From Clostridia bacterium (GTDB lineage Bacteria; Bacillota; Clostridia; Christensenellales; Borkfalkiaceae), in contig JAFVOV010000021.1 of assembly GCA_017505675.1 (NCBI GenBank), forward strand, positions 1-12,779: DNA of 12,779 bases, read 5' to 3'. Of the stretch, positions 1 to 6,264 are shown one piece after another. The position numbers were made by a program, and so were the translations under genes. The notes beneath the pieces were generated by a model. That model was not told the origin of the DNA. It ran no database searches and was given only the letters and a program-made list of their open reading frames with translations. The first letter of the stretch is position 1. Each line of letters starts with the position of its first letter.

Positions 1-907
1 GCACCTTTTTAGCCCCACGATATTTATTAACCACTTCCATTTTGTTTTTAACTTCTTCTAGCGTTGCTTCGCCAAACGCAAAGGTTATAAACGAAAGTCT
101 GGTTTTATTTATAAGCCTTACCGCTTTTTTAATACAAGCGTCGTCTAAATCGGTTGCGTTTAAAATTATCCCAGAACCTTCCTTAAAAATTCCGCCTACT
201 TTTTTAACTTGTTTTTTAAGTTCTTTATAATTTTGCTCGGAAAAAAGCACGTTGGGGATAGTCACTAAAACTTCGTCAACGCCGATTTTCATACCTTCCC
301 TTACCGCTTGAACTTTACTCTTAAAAGAACTTTCGCCAAACGGAAAATCTATAACCGAACCAACGGTTACGCCGTCTAAACGGTGCTTTTTAGAGTTTAA
401 GGCGCACTCTTTAAGATATATAGGCGCAACGAAAACCCCGCCCGAACTTATCGCGAAAGAATTGAGCATTGCCGTTTCAAGGTCTGCTTCACCCAAGTTA
501 TACCTTACGATAAGTTTACCCATTTTCGACATAAACTTTTTAACTTGATAATTAAAGCACTCTTCCTTAATTTCTTCAACGCTAACGCCGAAAAGCGCCG
601 CCAAACCTTTAAACAAATCTTCTTCAACGTTATCAGAAGTCTTTTTATCAACGGTTGCAACGTCCGTGGGCATAACTATAGGGGGCATAAGTTCGTCAAA
701 AGATTTATCTTTAAACGGATTAGGCGAGACTTCGTCTTTTTTCTTTTTGCCCTTCTTTTTTTCTTTAACGGGTTCTATTGCCTTTTCTTCTTCAGGCAAA
801 GCCTTAACTTCTTCTATAGCGGGGGTTGAAGTTTCATCAACCGTTTCAACTTTTTCTTCTTTTACTTCTAAAACTTCTTCTGTTTTCTTTTTTTTCGTTT
901 TTAACAT
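1..907 (-). CDS. DeoC-like TIM-barrel protein with charged N-terminal extension, 3' end cut by window
   Basis: About 302 codons are visible from an ATG at 907; the frame is open at base 1, so the C-terminus is missing. Residues 1-60 are low-complexity Lys/Glu/Val/Pro and residues 61-105 are a linker. From about residue 105 the protein follows the deoxyribose-phosphate aldolase fold: a VTVGSVIDFPFG segment, then GVDEVLVTIPNVL near 208-220, then LSFITFAFGEATLEEV near 272-287. In true DeoC (deoxyribose 5-phosphate to glyceraldehyde 3-phosphate plus acetaldehyde) the middle segment has a catalytic Asp and the last has the Schiff-base Lys (FVKTSTG). Here they are Leu214 and Thr275, so classical aldolase activity is unlikely. 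Usual DeoC is about 220 residues without such an extension. Ribosome binding site GGTGAG lies 3 bases before ATG. It diverges from the gene at 1005. The fold call is fairly firm; the function is unknown. Confidence 0.72.
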   Translation of the reverse strand, partial: MLKTKKKKTEEVLEVKEEKVETVDETSTPAIEEVKALPEEEKAIEPVKEKKKGKKKKDEVSPNPFKDKSFDELMPPIVMPTDVATVDKKTSDNVEEDLFKGLAALFGVSVEEIKEECFNYQVKKFMSKMGKLIVRYNLGEADLETAMLNSFAISSGGVFVAPIYLKECALNSKKHRLDGVTVGSVIDFPFGESSFKSKVQAVREGMKIGVDEVLVTIPNVLFSEQNYKELKKQVKKVGGIFKEGSGIILNATDLDDACIKKAVRLINKTRLSFITFAFGEATLEEVKNKMEVVNKYRGAKKV

Positions 908-982
908 ATTCTCACCATAATATTGTGATAAAAAATTTCAATTATCAACAAATAGTTTCACTAATTCACCAAAATTAAATGC

Positions 983-988
983 TAAAAT
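983..988 (+). promoter_or_regulatory. Candidate extended -10 box for the small membrane gene
   Basis: TAAAAT is preceded by TG and one base (TGC), an extended -10 pattern. No good -35 box is seen at normal spacing. Transcription would start close to 995, giving a leader of about 10 bases that begins at the ribosome binding site. Weak call. Confidence 0.25.
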
Positions 989-1004
989 TTTTTTGAGGTG
1001 AAAT

Positions 1005-1250
1005 ATGAAATCTTATTTTATCATTGATTTTTTGTGTACGTTACTTTTATTCGCTCTATCGTTTTTATTAACTTTAGGGGTTAAACTGATAATTATTGCC
1101 GTAAAAGCAAAATTCCCTAAAAGCCCACCGCCCGTCAATAACGAGCCTGAAAAGAAACAGCCCGTAGCAAAAAAACGACCAAAAACAGTACGCACTATTG
1201 AATTAGACCCATCAGAAATAAATAGAATTTATTTTAAAAAGTCTTCTTAA
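1005..1250 (+). CDS. Small single-pass membrane protein, unrecognised
   Basis: 81 residues. The start is supported by GAGGTG 4 bases upstream of the ATG. Residues 3-33 form one long hydrophobic helix, probably a membrane anchor. Residues 37-60 are Pro/Lys-rich (SPPPVNNEP, then KKQPVAKKRPK) and look disordered. The end, about residues 61-81 (TVRTIELDPSEINRIYFKKSS), looks like a short folded or binding motif. The Lys-rich tail following the helix suggests it lies in the cytoplasm. I do not recognise the family. It sits alone on the plus strand, divergent from the DeoC-like gene and convergent with rsfS, whose stop codon it overlaps by four bases (1247-1250). A short coding sequence with a clean start and non-random tail is probably real. 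Confidence 0.62.
   Translation: MKSYFIIDFLCTLLLFALSFLLTLGVKLIIIAVKAKFPKSPPPVNNEPEKKQPVAKKRPKTVRTIELDPSEINRIYFKKSS
1184..1199 (-). terminator. Weak candidate terminator of the nadD-yqeK/rsfS operon
   Basis: On the minus strand AATAGT and ACTGTT pair (one U-G) around a four-base loop and run into TTT, with a T7 run a few bases further on. It lies about 50 bases past the rsfS stop, inside the coding region of the plus-strand gene. The stem is AT-rich and weak. Confidence 0.25.
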
Positions 1251-1588
1251 TATCTTACGATATTTTTATCGTCACCCCAAAGGTTTTCAAGATGGTAAAA
1301 TAATCTTGTTTCATCATTAAAGATATGAACTATAACGTCACCGTAATCTAAAACTGCCCATCTGCCTTCACGCACGCCGTCACGGCGAACGGGCGCAACG
1401 CCTATTTTATCCATTTCCATTTCTACGTATTCAATTAGAGCGCGCGTTTGCGTCATTGACCTACCGCTTGCCACAACGTAATAATCGGCAACTTCAGTCT
1501 TCCCCCTAACGTCAATACTTAAAACGTCTTCAGCCTTGTGGTCGGTTAAAACCGCGCAAATTTTTTCTACGAATTCTTGTGCTTTCAT
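1247..1588 (-). CDS. rsfS: Ribosomal silencing factor RsfS
   Basis: 113 residues, normal for the family. RsfS (Iojap/YbeB) binds ribosomal protein L14 and blocks joining of the 30S and 50S subunits, lowering translation when nutrients are scarce. Family signatures are seen: EDVLSIDVRGKTEVADYYVVASGRSMTQ near 20-47, RRDGVREGRWAVLDYGDVIVHIF near 68-90, and RLFYHLENLW near 94-103. An AAAGGAAG ribosome binding site precedes the ATG. It follows the nadD-yqeK fusion by 12 bases, the common Firmicutes order, so the two are probably cotranscribed. Its stop overlaps the stop of the plus-strand small membrane gene. The identification is secure. Confidence 0.95.
   Translation of the reverse strand: MKAQEFVEKICAVLTDHKAEDVLSIDVRGKTEVADYYVVASGRSMTQTRALIEYVEMEMDKIGVAPVRRDGVREGRWAVLDYGDVIVHIFNDETRLFYHLENLWGDDKNIVRY
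1249..1267 (+). terminator. Weak candidate terminator of the small membrane gene
   Basis: AATATC and GATATT form a six-pair stem around TTAC, starting at the stop codon and running into TTT. It overlaps the last codons of rsfS on the other strand. The stem has only one G-C pair, so confidence is low. Confidence 0.3.
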
Positions 1589-1600
1589 AATATACTTCCT

Positions 1601-2725
1601 TTAGTTTTTTACATAATAATTAAACGCGTTAATAGTTTCTGCGTATATATATTGTTTTTTATTTATAAGGTGCAAAAATTCTTCCTTTAAGCACTCTATA
1701 AAACATTTTTCAAAATCATCTTTTTCATAAAGCGCGCGTAGAACTTCTACCCCGTCGTAATCCCTACCTTCTTCAACCATATCCGCAACGAATATAAGTT
1801 TACCAAGCGTTGACATTTCCGCTTTACCAGAAGTGTGATAGCGTATTGCGTCAAGCACTTCTTCATCAGTAACGCCAAGATACTTTTCTGCAACGAACGC
1901 GCCTAGATACGAGTGAACAACCGGCGCAGGAACGCCGTCCGGCAGAACGAAACCTTCTATTTTAGTGTAATCTAAATATTTTGCGCAGTCGTGCAAAGTA
2001 GCGGCAATTTTAACTTTTTCAGTATCAAGTTTAAGGCTTTTTGCTTTTTTAAGCGCACAAATAAGAACGTCTGCCGTGTGTTTTACCCTTTTGGGCGGTA
2101 AATATTTTTTAATAAAATTAGTATATTTATCCCCACCGTATAAACCGCATTTACTAATATATTCCCCAACCCCGTCAGGCGCTATACCGTCAAGCGGTAG
2201 CGAAAACGAAGAATAAACGCGTATTTTCGTAGACGAAGCGTCTTTACCGCGATAAGATAACCTAACGAACTTTTTGTGGAAATTTTCCATAAAATATTCT
2301 TCTTCAAGGGCGTAATCGGTGAAAAATTCTTCACGGTCAAAAACGGCAAGCGTACAAGCGGAAAGTATCCTTTCAGGGAACTTCCAAGTCTTAAAGTCGG
2401 TAAGCATATCACCGCCAACTATAAAATAAAGGTCAATATCGCCTTGACTCTTAAAATGCTCTACGGTAAGGTAAGTAAAACTTTTGCCTTGCTTTTCAAT
2501 CTCGTAATCACTTACGGTAATTTTATCGTAATCTTTAAAAGCAATTTTAAGCATATCAAGCCTATTCTCCGCAGGCGCGCTCGCTTCCGTTTTGTGCGGA
2601 GAAATATAAGTTGGCATAACTATAAGTTCATCAAGATTAAGTTCTTCTACGGCGCTTAACGCTAGGTTGACGTGTTCAACGTGAACGGGGTTAAACGTAC
2701 CGCCTAAAATTCCGACTTTTTTCAT
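1601..2725 (-). CDS. nadD: Fused NadD (nicotinate-nucleotide adenylyltransferase) and YqeK-type HD hydrolase
   Basis: 374 residues, about the sum of NadD (near 200) and YqeK (near 190), which are usually separate adjacent genes. Residues 1-197 are NadD, which adenylates nicotinate mononucleotide in NAD synthesis: GGTFNPVHVEH (8-18), MPTYISPHK (37-45), VGGDML (103-108), SSTKIR (164-169). The nucleotidyltransferase motif, usually HxGH, reads HVEH, with Glu replacing Gly. Residues 200-374 are an HD-domain protein like YqeK, a symmetrical diadenosine tetraphosphate hydrolase: His216 (VKHT), His245-Asp246 (LHDCAK), His271 (VHSYLGA), His297 (RYHTSGK) and Asp315 (ADMVEEGR) are the expected metal ligands. 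No stop or frameshift separates the halves. No Shine-Dalgarno sequence is seen before the ATG, but MKKVGILGGTF is the standard NadD start. It leads an operon with rsfS. The domain calls are secure. Confidence 0.93.
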   Translation of the reverse strand: MKKVGILGGTFNPVHVEHVNLALSAVEELNLDELIVMPTYISPHKTEASAPAENRLDMLKIAFKDYDKITVSDYEIEKQGKSFTYLTVEHFKSQGDIDLYFIVGGDMLTDFKTWKFPERILSACTLAVFDREEFFTDYALEEEYFMENFHKKFVRLSYRGKDASSTKIRVYSSFSLPLDGIAPDGVGEYISKCGLYGGDKYTNFIKKYLPPKRVKHTADVLICALKKAKSLKLDTEKVKIAATLHDCAKYLDYTKIEGFVLPDGVPAPVVHSYLGAFVAEKYLGVTDEEVLDAIRYHTSGKAEMSTLGKLIFVADMVEEGRDYDGVEVLRALYEKDDFEKCFIECLKEEFLHLINKKQYIYAETINAFNYYVKN

Positions 2726-2743
2726 AATAGTAATATTTTTTAT

Positions 2744-2773
2744 ATTATAACATAATCGGCAAGGTTAAAGCAA
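2744..2773 (-). promoter_or_regulatory. Promoter for nadD-yqeK/rsfS
   Basis: On the minus strand TTGCTT (2768-2773) and a consensus TATAAT (2744-2749) are 18 bases apart. Transcription would start near 2737, leaving a leader of only about 12 bases with no ribosome binding site. Confidence 0.5.
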
Positions 2774-2820
2774 TAATTTAATTGTAAAAATGCCGTCGGT
2801 TTTTAGCGTTAAACATAATT

Positions 2821-2850
2821 TTGAATAAAAATATTTTTTCAGGGTATAAT
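2821..2850 (+). promoter_or_regulatory. Promoter for the membrane protein gene at 2876
   Basis: TTGAAT (2821-2826) and consensus TATAAT (2845-2850) are 18 bases apart. The predicted start near 2857 leaves a 19-base leader containing GGAG (2865-2868). Divergent from the nadD promoter. Confidence 0.6.
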
Positions 2851-2875
2851 CACGGAAAACAAATCGGAGTGATTT

Positions 2876-3649
2876 ATGAAACTTTCATTTTCTTTAATAA
2901 TTGACGTATGCTTTTCCGCTTTTATATCTTTTTTACTTGCATTTGTGGTATTAAACTATTTTATAGATAAACGCTTTGCTATTGCTTTTTCTGTAATACT
3001 TTCAATTCCCATTGCGATAATCGCCTTTAAGAAAATTACCGAAAAGCGCAAAAAAAACACGCTAAAAAAAGCCGAAAAAGACGCGCTTGATATTATGCTT
3101 TCACAATTAGCGCTATATACTCAAACCGAGCAGAACGAATTTTTCTGCCACGCGTTTATTAAGGCAGGTTACGCCCCAACGCGCAAAAACGGCGCTATCT
3201 ATATACTTAAAGAAAAATGCGCAACTCTTATTAAAATGGGCGCGGAAGGCGCAAAAAAAGCGGACGTAGTGCGCGCGTTTAACTTAAAAGGCAATATTGA
3301 AAAGTCTTATATTTTCACTTCTATAGCGGATAAAGAACTTGAAGATTTTTGTAAAAGATTTAACGGCAAAGTAACTTTAGTTAAAGCAGAATCAGTTTTT
3401 AAATTTTTATCAAGCATTGATTTTTTGCCTAAAATTAAATTTAATTTTCCAGAAAAAGTACCGCTTAAAAAACAAATATCTACGGCGTTTTTTTCAAAGA
3501 AAAAAGCCGGAAAGTATTTTTCTTTCGGCTTGATTTTCTTAATGATGAGTTATTTCGTACCTATAAAACTTTACTATATTATTTGCGGTTCGGTATTTTT
3601 ATTAACCGCGTTAATTTTAAAACTTTTCGGCAGAGAAGAACTTTCTTAA
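2876..3649 (+). CDS. Four-helix membrane protein with degenerate nuclease-like middle domain
   Basis: 257 residues. Two hydrophobic helices at about 5-29 and 33-52 are followed by a basic stretch (TEKRKKNTLKKAEKD), a cytoplasmic domain of about 70-205, and two more helices near 214-228 and 231-250. The middle region has the flow of a restriction-endonuclease-like (Mrr) fold: a strand pair AIYILKEK and ATLIKMG near 107-122, KADVVRAFN, then SYIFTSIADKELEDFCKRFNGKVTLVKAESVFKFLS, which resembles the end of Mrr domains. The expected D and E/QxK catalytic residues are not evident, so any nuclease activity is doubtful. Ribosome binding site GGAG and a good promoter precede the ATG. It stands between yhbY and nadD, inverted against a normally continuous block, and shares TTAA with the yhbY stop. 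The gene is sure; the domain idea is tentative. Confidence 0.65.
   Translation: MKLSFSLIIDVCFSAFISFLLAFVVLNYFIDKRFAIAFSVILSIPIAIIAFKKITEKRKKNTLKKAEKDALDIMLSQLALYTQTEQNEFFCHAFIKAGYAPTRKNGAIYILKEKCATLIKMGAEGAKKADVVRAFNLKGNIEKSYIFTSIADKELEDFCKRFNGKVTLVKAESVFKFLSSIDFLPKIKFNFPEKVPLKKQISTAFFSKKKAGKYFSFGLIFLMMSYFVPIKLYYIICGSVFLLTALILKLFGREELS
3500..3531 (-). terminator. Intrinsic terminator for the obgE-yhbY operon, inside the opposite gene
   Basis: On the minus strand the arm at 3522-3531 (AAGCCGAAAG) pairs with 3504-3514 (CTTTCCGGCTT, one bulged base) around a seven-base loop and runs into a T-tract (3500-3505, then more T). It lies about 115 bases past the yhbY stop, within the coding region of the plus-strand membrane gene. 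Confidence 0.6.
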
Positions 3650-3939
3650 AATTCAATATGTTCTACTTTTGGGTTAGAACTTCTTCTATAAAACACCAAC
3701 TTTCTGCCCGTACCGCAAACAAATTCAGCAGAAAGTTTTTCCGCAATTATAAACCCTGCTTCTTTGGGGATAAGGTCGGAATTTTCTAAAACGGTAACCT
3801 TTATAATTTCCCTTTTTTCTATTGCCTTATCAAGGCTTTCAATAAGCGCGTCATTCACGCCTAATTTACCCACTTGGGTAACAGGCTCTATTTTTTGCGC
3901 GATAGAACGCAAATTACTTCTTTGTTTTGAAGTCAACAT
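3646..3939 (-). CDS. yhbY: YhbY-type CRM-domain RNA-binding protein
   Basis: 97 residues, normal for YhbY (about 97). This one-domain CRM protein binds RNA and is associated with 50S ribosome assembly. Signatures: LTSKQRSNLRSIAQKIEPVTQVGKLG at the start with the GxxG-type loop (GKLG), REIIKVTVLEN in the middle, and GRKLVFYRRS near the end. An in-frame ATG 14 codons upstream (3981) would overlap obgE; I chose 3939 because AAAGGAG lies just before it and YhbY proteins begin MLTSKQ. It follows obgE by 13 bases in the same operon, the usual arrangement. Its stop shares TTAA with the plus-strand membrane gene. Identification is firm. Confidence 0.93.
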   Translation of the reverse strand: MLTSKQRSNLRSIAQKIEPVTQVGKLGVNDALIESLDKAIEKREIIKVTVLENSDLIPKEAGFIIAEKLSAEFVCGTGRKLVFYRRSSNPKVEHIEF

Positions 3940-3952
3940 TATTCTTTCTCCT

Positions 3953-5215
3953 TTAATCAACAAATTCAAATTCTTCTCCACCTATAATAATAGTGGATTT
4001 ATCCGTTGCGCCCATTGCGCGTAGTTCCTTAATAATACCGCGGTCACGCAATACTTTATGGAAGTAAGCAAGCGAGTGCATATCGTCCATAACCACGTTT
4101 CGTTTAAGAACTTCAACAAGCGTGCCTTCGATAACGAAAGTTTCGCCTTCTTTGAAGATTTCATATTCAAGCCTATCGGGCTTAACGTAATTAAATTCTT
4201 CAAATTCTAACGGCTTTAATGGCGGAAGTTTACTTAAAACGTCAAAAACTGCTTTTTTAAGTTGGTCAAGCCCTTCACCCGTCACGGCGGAAACGCAAAT
4301 TATTTTATGTTTTCTGCCTATTTTTTCTTTAAATTCTTTAAACTTTTCATCCGCGCCGTAAACGTCAAGTTTATTAGCAACCACTATTTGTTTAAGTTTT
4401 GAAAGTTCTTTGCTGTAACTTTTAAGTTCGGCGTTAATTTTTAAATAATCGTCGTACGGGTCACGCCCCTCTACACCGGAAACGTCAACCACGTGAACTA
4501 ACATACGCGTTCTTTCAATATGCTTTAAAAACTCTATGCCAAGCCCCGCGCCGTCGCTTGCGCCTTCAATTAAGCCGGGGATATCCGCAACAATAAACTG
4601 ATTATCATAATAATCGCACACGCCGAGATTTGGTGAAAGCGTGGTAAAATGATAATTTGCAATTTTGGGGCGCGCCCTAGTAATTTTACTTAAAATCGTA
4701 CTTTTACCAACGTTCGGAAAGCCTACAAGCCCTACGTCCGCAATAGTTTTAAGTTCTAATATAACTTGCTTCGTTTCGGTTTTTTCACCCGTTTGAGAAA
4801 AATGTGGGGTGTGCCTTCTTGCGTTAGTAAAACGCGCGTTGCCTTTACCGCCGTCACCACCGGTTAAAACTACTTTACTTTGCCCGTCAGTAAACATATC
4901 GGCAATAATACCGCCCGTCTGCCTGTCCTTAATAACAGTACCTAACGGAACGCGCAAAATAAGGTCTTTGCCAGATTTACCAAAACAGTTTTTAGAACCG
5001 CCCGCCTCTCCGTTTTCCGCAACGTATTTAGTTTTATAATAATAATCAGCAAGGCTAGATAAATGTTGGTCGGCAACAAAAATAACGTCACCGCCCTTTC
5101 CGCCGTCACCACCGTCAGGTCCACCGGAAACCTTACCTTTATAATGAACGAAAGAAGTAATACCACTACCCCCGTCACCTGCTTTTATAGTTATTAACGC
5201 TCTATCTATAAACAT
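3953..5215 (-). CDS. obgE: GTPase Obg (ObgE/CgtA)
   Basis: 420 residues, the full three-domain form. Obg is an essential ribosome-assembly and stress GTPase acting on the 50S subunit. Residues 1-158 are the glycine-rich Obg domain (GGPDGGDGGKGGD at 31-43, TGGDGGKGNARF at 118-129). Residues 159-330 are the G domain: G1 GFPNVGKS (165-172), switch TT (191-192), G3 DIPG (211-214), G4 NKLD (281-284), G5 SAVTGEG (309-315). Residues 340-420 are the Obg-specific C-terminal domain. The usual FRREK segment near residue 22 reads FVHYKGK, a local divergence. The ribosome binding site (AAAGGTGA) contains the nth stop codon, three bases before the ATG's leader ends, so translation is coupled. The usual upstream rplU and rpmA genes are absent; nth takes that place. 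Confidence 0.97.
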   Translation of the reverse strand: MFIDRALITIKAGDGGSGITSFVHYKGKVSGGPDGGDGGKGGDVIFVADQHLSSLADYYYKTKYVAENGEAGGSKNCFGKSGKDLILRVPLGTVIKDRQTGGIIADMFTDGQSKVVLTGGDGGKGNARFTNARRHTPHFSQTGEKTETKQVILELKTIADVGLVGFPNVGKSTILSKITRARPKIANYHFTTLSPNLGVCDYYDNQFIVADIPGLIEGASDGAGLGIEFLKHIERTRMLVHVVDVSGVEGRDPYDDYLKINAELKSYSKELSKLKQIVVANKLDVYGADEKFKEFKEKIGRKHKIICVSAVTGEGLDQLKKAVFDVLSKLPPLKPLEFEEFNYVKPDRLEYEIFKEGETFVIEGTLVEVLKRNVVMDDMHSLAYFHKVLRDRGIIKELRAMGATDKSTIIIGGEEFEFVD

Positions 5216-5218
5216 AAT

Positions 5219-5845
5219 TCACCTTTTTAATTTTTTTAAGCATTCTGCGCTTATCGGGCAGGATGCGCAGTCTGGCTTTGACGCCTTGCAAAAACTTCTG
5301 CCCAAATATATTAAGTAATGATGCGCCCTTGACCAGTCCGATTCATCAAGAATTTCCATCAAGCCTTTTTCGGTTTTAAAAACGTTGTCTGCGTTTACTA
5401 AACCTATGCGGTTTGACACCCTAAAAACGTGAGTATCAACGGCTATAGCGTTGCCTTTAAACGCTACGCTAAAAACTACGTTTGCCGTTTTTCTGCCCAC
5501 ACCCGCAAGCGAACGCAAATCTTCTAAATTATTCGGCACTTCACCGCCGAATTTTTCTATTATATCTTTACTTGCGCTTAAAATATGCTCTGCCTTTGAC
5601 TTATAAAGCCCGCAAGAATATATAAACTTTTCTAATCCGCTTTGAGATAAGGATAGCATCTTTTGCGGAGTGTTATATTCTTTAAAAAGTTCACGGGTGA
5701 TTTTATTAACACGCTCATCCGTACATTGCGCGGAAAGTATTACCGCAATTAAAAGTTCATACGGCGTGGAAAAATTGAGCGCGGGCTTGTCCGTAAACAC
5801 CCCCGATAACTTTTGGACTATAAGTTTAGCAGTTTTTTTGTTCAT
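5219..5845 (-). CDS. nth: Endonuclease III, base-excision repair DNA glycosylase/AP lyase
   Basis: 208 residues from the ATG at 5845, usual family length. It removes oxidised pyrimidines and cleaves at abasic sites. The helix-hairpin-helix LAGVGRKTANVV (113-124) carries catalytic Lys119; the Asp is in VDTHVFRVSNR (Asp137). A [4Fe-4S] cluster motif C-x6-C-x2-C-x5-C is complete (Cys186, 193, 196, 202). An alternative GTG start at 5857 adds four residues; I prefer the ATG because GAGTGG lies eight bases before it and nothing suitable precedes the GTG. The gap to obgE is three bases, so this is an operon gene. It follows the DUF3343 gene by 69 bases. Identification is firm. Confidence 0.95.
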   Translation of the reverse strand: MNKKTAKLIVQKLSGVFTDKPALNFSTPYELLIAVILSAQCTDERVNKITRELFKEYNTPQKMLSLSQSGLEKFIYSCGLYKSKAEHILSASKDIIEKFGGEVPNNLEDLRSLAGVGRKTANVVFSVAFKGNAIAVDTHVFRVSNRIGLVNADNVFKTEKGLMEILDESDWSRAHHYLIYLGRSFCKASKPDCASCPISAECLKKLKR

Positions 5846-5914
5846 ATTTTTTACCACTCATAGTTTAACACAAGCAACGGGGATTTTACAAGCGTTTTTC
5901 AAAGCGGTTTAACT

Positions 5915-6172
5915 TTAAATTGTTCTTACGATACGTTTTCCGCCTATTACCGATACTAAAAAGAAACCTGCAAAAGACTTTAACGCTGCCGCGTGCACCG
6001 CTCTTTTTACCGCTGAAAAGTTTTGTTTTGAAACTTTAACTGAAAGTCCGCACCCTACGCCCGCTTCTTTAGGCGTGTTGACGATTTCGCACGGGATATT
6101 ATTTGAACGTAAAAATTCATAAAATCGTACGGTATGCTCACGGGAACGGAACGCCGTTACAACGTATTCCAT
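5915..6172 (-). CDS. DUF3343 putative Se/S carrier-like protein
   Basis: 85 residues. The layout matches DUF3343 (PF11823): an N-terminal strand and helix (YVVTAFRSREHTVRFYEFLRSNNIPCEIVNTP) followed by the hallmark small motif VGCGLSVKV with Cys41 before Gly, proposed to carry sulfur or selenium. A second Cys is at 28. Members are often found beside class V cysteine desulfurase-like genes and selenium genes; here such a gene diverges at 6265, which supports a shared role in sulfur or selenium transfer. A strong AAGGAGG ribosome binding site precedes the ATG. It is the first gene ahead of nth, obgE and yhbY. No selD, yedF or selenoprotein is in view, so the element carried is not determined. 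Confidence 0.82.
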   Translation of the reverse strand: MEYVVTAFRSREHTVRFYEFLRSNNIPCEIVNTPKEAGVGCGLSVKVSKQNFSAVKRAVHAAALKSFAGFFLVSVIGGKRIVRTI

Positions 6173-6193
6173 AAAACTTTCCTCCTTGGCATA

Positions 6194-6210
6194 AAAGGAA
6201 TATTTCCTTT
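6194..6210. repeat. Inverted repeat in the DUF3343/desulfurase divergent promoter region
   Basis: AAAGGAA and TTCCTTT are perfect seven-base arms separated by TAT. A TATAAA (-10-like, minus strand) overlaps its right edge at 6208-6213, so it could be an operator controlling DUF3343 and perhaps both genes. No convincing -35 boxes were found for either direction. Confidence 0.35.
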
Positions 6211-6264
6211 ATACAATATATTATTAAGCAAACGATTATTTTGTTACCCGTTAAGGAGTGTTTT

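Noticed and set aside
545..920. Two overlapping plus-strand open frames opposite the DeoC-like gene.
   Set aside because: Phe/Ser-rich translations are the mirror of Lys/Glu-rich codons on the other strand; no ribosome binding site.
917..948. TTGATA and TATTAT as a promoter for the DeoC-like gene on the minus strand.
   Set aside because: Spacing is 20 bases, too long for a normal promoter; left unlisted.
2276..2659. 127-codon plus-strand open frame inside nadD-yqeK.
   Set aside because: Fully antisense to a conserved domain, no ribosome binding site and no recognisable protein features.
3660..3680. GTTCTA/TAGAAC hairpin as terminator of the plus-strand membrane gene.
   Set aside because: The nine-base loop and lack of a T-tract make it unconvincing.
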